Shown here: in pieces, positions 5,694-5,731 of the stretch
Numbering within the stretch: the stretch's first letter is position 1
Layout: each line of letters begins with the position of its first letter
Program-made: the position numbers and the translations under genes
Origin: CAIZIN01 sp964483025
GTDB taxonomy: Bacteria; Patescibacteriota; Minisyncoccia; Phycocordibacterales; CAIZIN01
Length of the DNA: 5,731 bases
Reading direction: 5' to 3'
Assembly (NCBI GenBank): GCA_964483025.1
Contig: CAYZZT010000038.1
Span: forward strand, 1 to 5,731
Notes under the pieces: generated by a model
Databases searched by the model: none
Seen by the model: the letters and a program-made list of their open reading frames with translations, nothing else
Told to the model about the DNA's origin: nothing

Positions 5694-5727
5694 AATATAT
5701 CACATGTGATATATTATGGATATGGAA
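5682..5727. promoter_or_regulatory. Perfect 46-bp palindrome over the murA start codon; candidate operator/promoter
   Basis: Every base from 5682 to 5704 pairs with its partner from 5727 back to 5705, centred on cacatgtg, and the symmetry breaks at 5681/5728. It contains the murA ATG (5691-5693) and its residue-3 ATG. By symmetry, ATGGATATGGAA also appears on the plus strand from 5716. Homodimeric XRE regulators bind inverted repeats, so autoregulation by the HTH of MurA is plausible but unproven. Minus-strand TATATT directly abuts the ATG at 5693, which puts it 6 bases before the second ATG (5687), a spacing compatible with a leaderless message. An assembly fold-back at a contig end is the main alternative. 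Confidence 0.5.
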
Positions 5728-5731
5728 TATT

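Overview
The window is an AT-rich piece of bacterial chromosome. Four complete protein genes all lie on the minus strand, so transcription runs from high to low coordinates: murA with an N-terminal helix-turn-helix (HTH) domain, then pyk, murC and rsmI. The organism is most likely a member of the Candidate Phyla Radiation/Patescibacteria (Parcubacteria-like). That rests on the HTH-MurA fusion, the compact RsmI and MurC, the weak or missing Shine-Dalgarno sequences and the many palindromic repeats between genes. It is inference from family knowledge, not from a database search. All four frames close on TAA in the standard code.

Layout by position: 1-190 is a nested repeat. A pair of 'attcgtgt'-rich inverted arms encloses a two-hairpin element at 55-130, and the right arm supplies the stop codon of rsmI. 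rsmI (180-887, 16S rRNA methyltransferase) carries an in-frame palindromic insertion at 554-597. The 140-bp gap that follows holds a perfect 18-bp-arm hairpin (933-971). murC is at 1028-2329. The 220-bp gap 2330-2549 is almost entirely palindromic: a two-hairpin element with a mirrored pair of smaller hairpins on its flanks. pyk is at 2550-3971. The gap 3972-4172 holds a third two-hairpin element and candidate promoters. HTH-murA is at 4173-5693, and its start codon lies inside a perfect 46-bp palindrome (5682-5727) at the right end of the window.

Functionally, MurA and MurC catalyse the first and third steps of UDP-MurNAc-pentapeptide synthesis. Pyruvate kinase consumes phosphoenolpyruvate (PEP), which is also the MurA co-substrate, so cell-wall and glycolytic uses of PEP sit side by side. 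RsmI is translation housekeeping. There is no tRNA, rRNA, CRISPR array or transposase. Gene functions are ordinary. The notable content is the DNA-binding domain fused to MurA together with the palindrome over its own start, and the several families of palindromic repeats, one of which has entered a coding sequence in frame.
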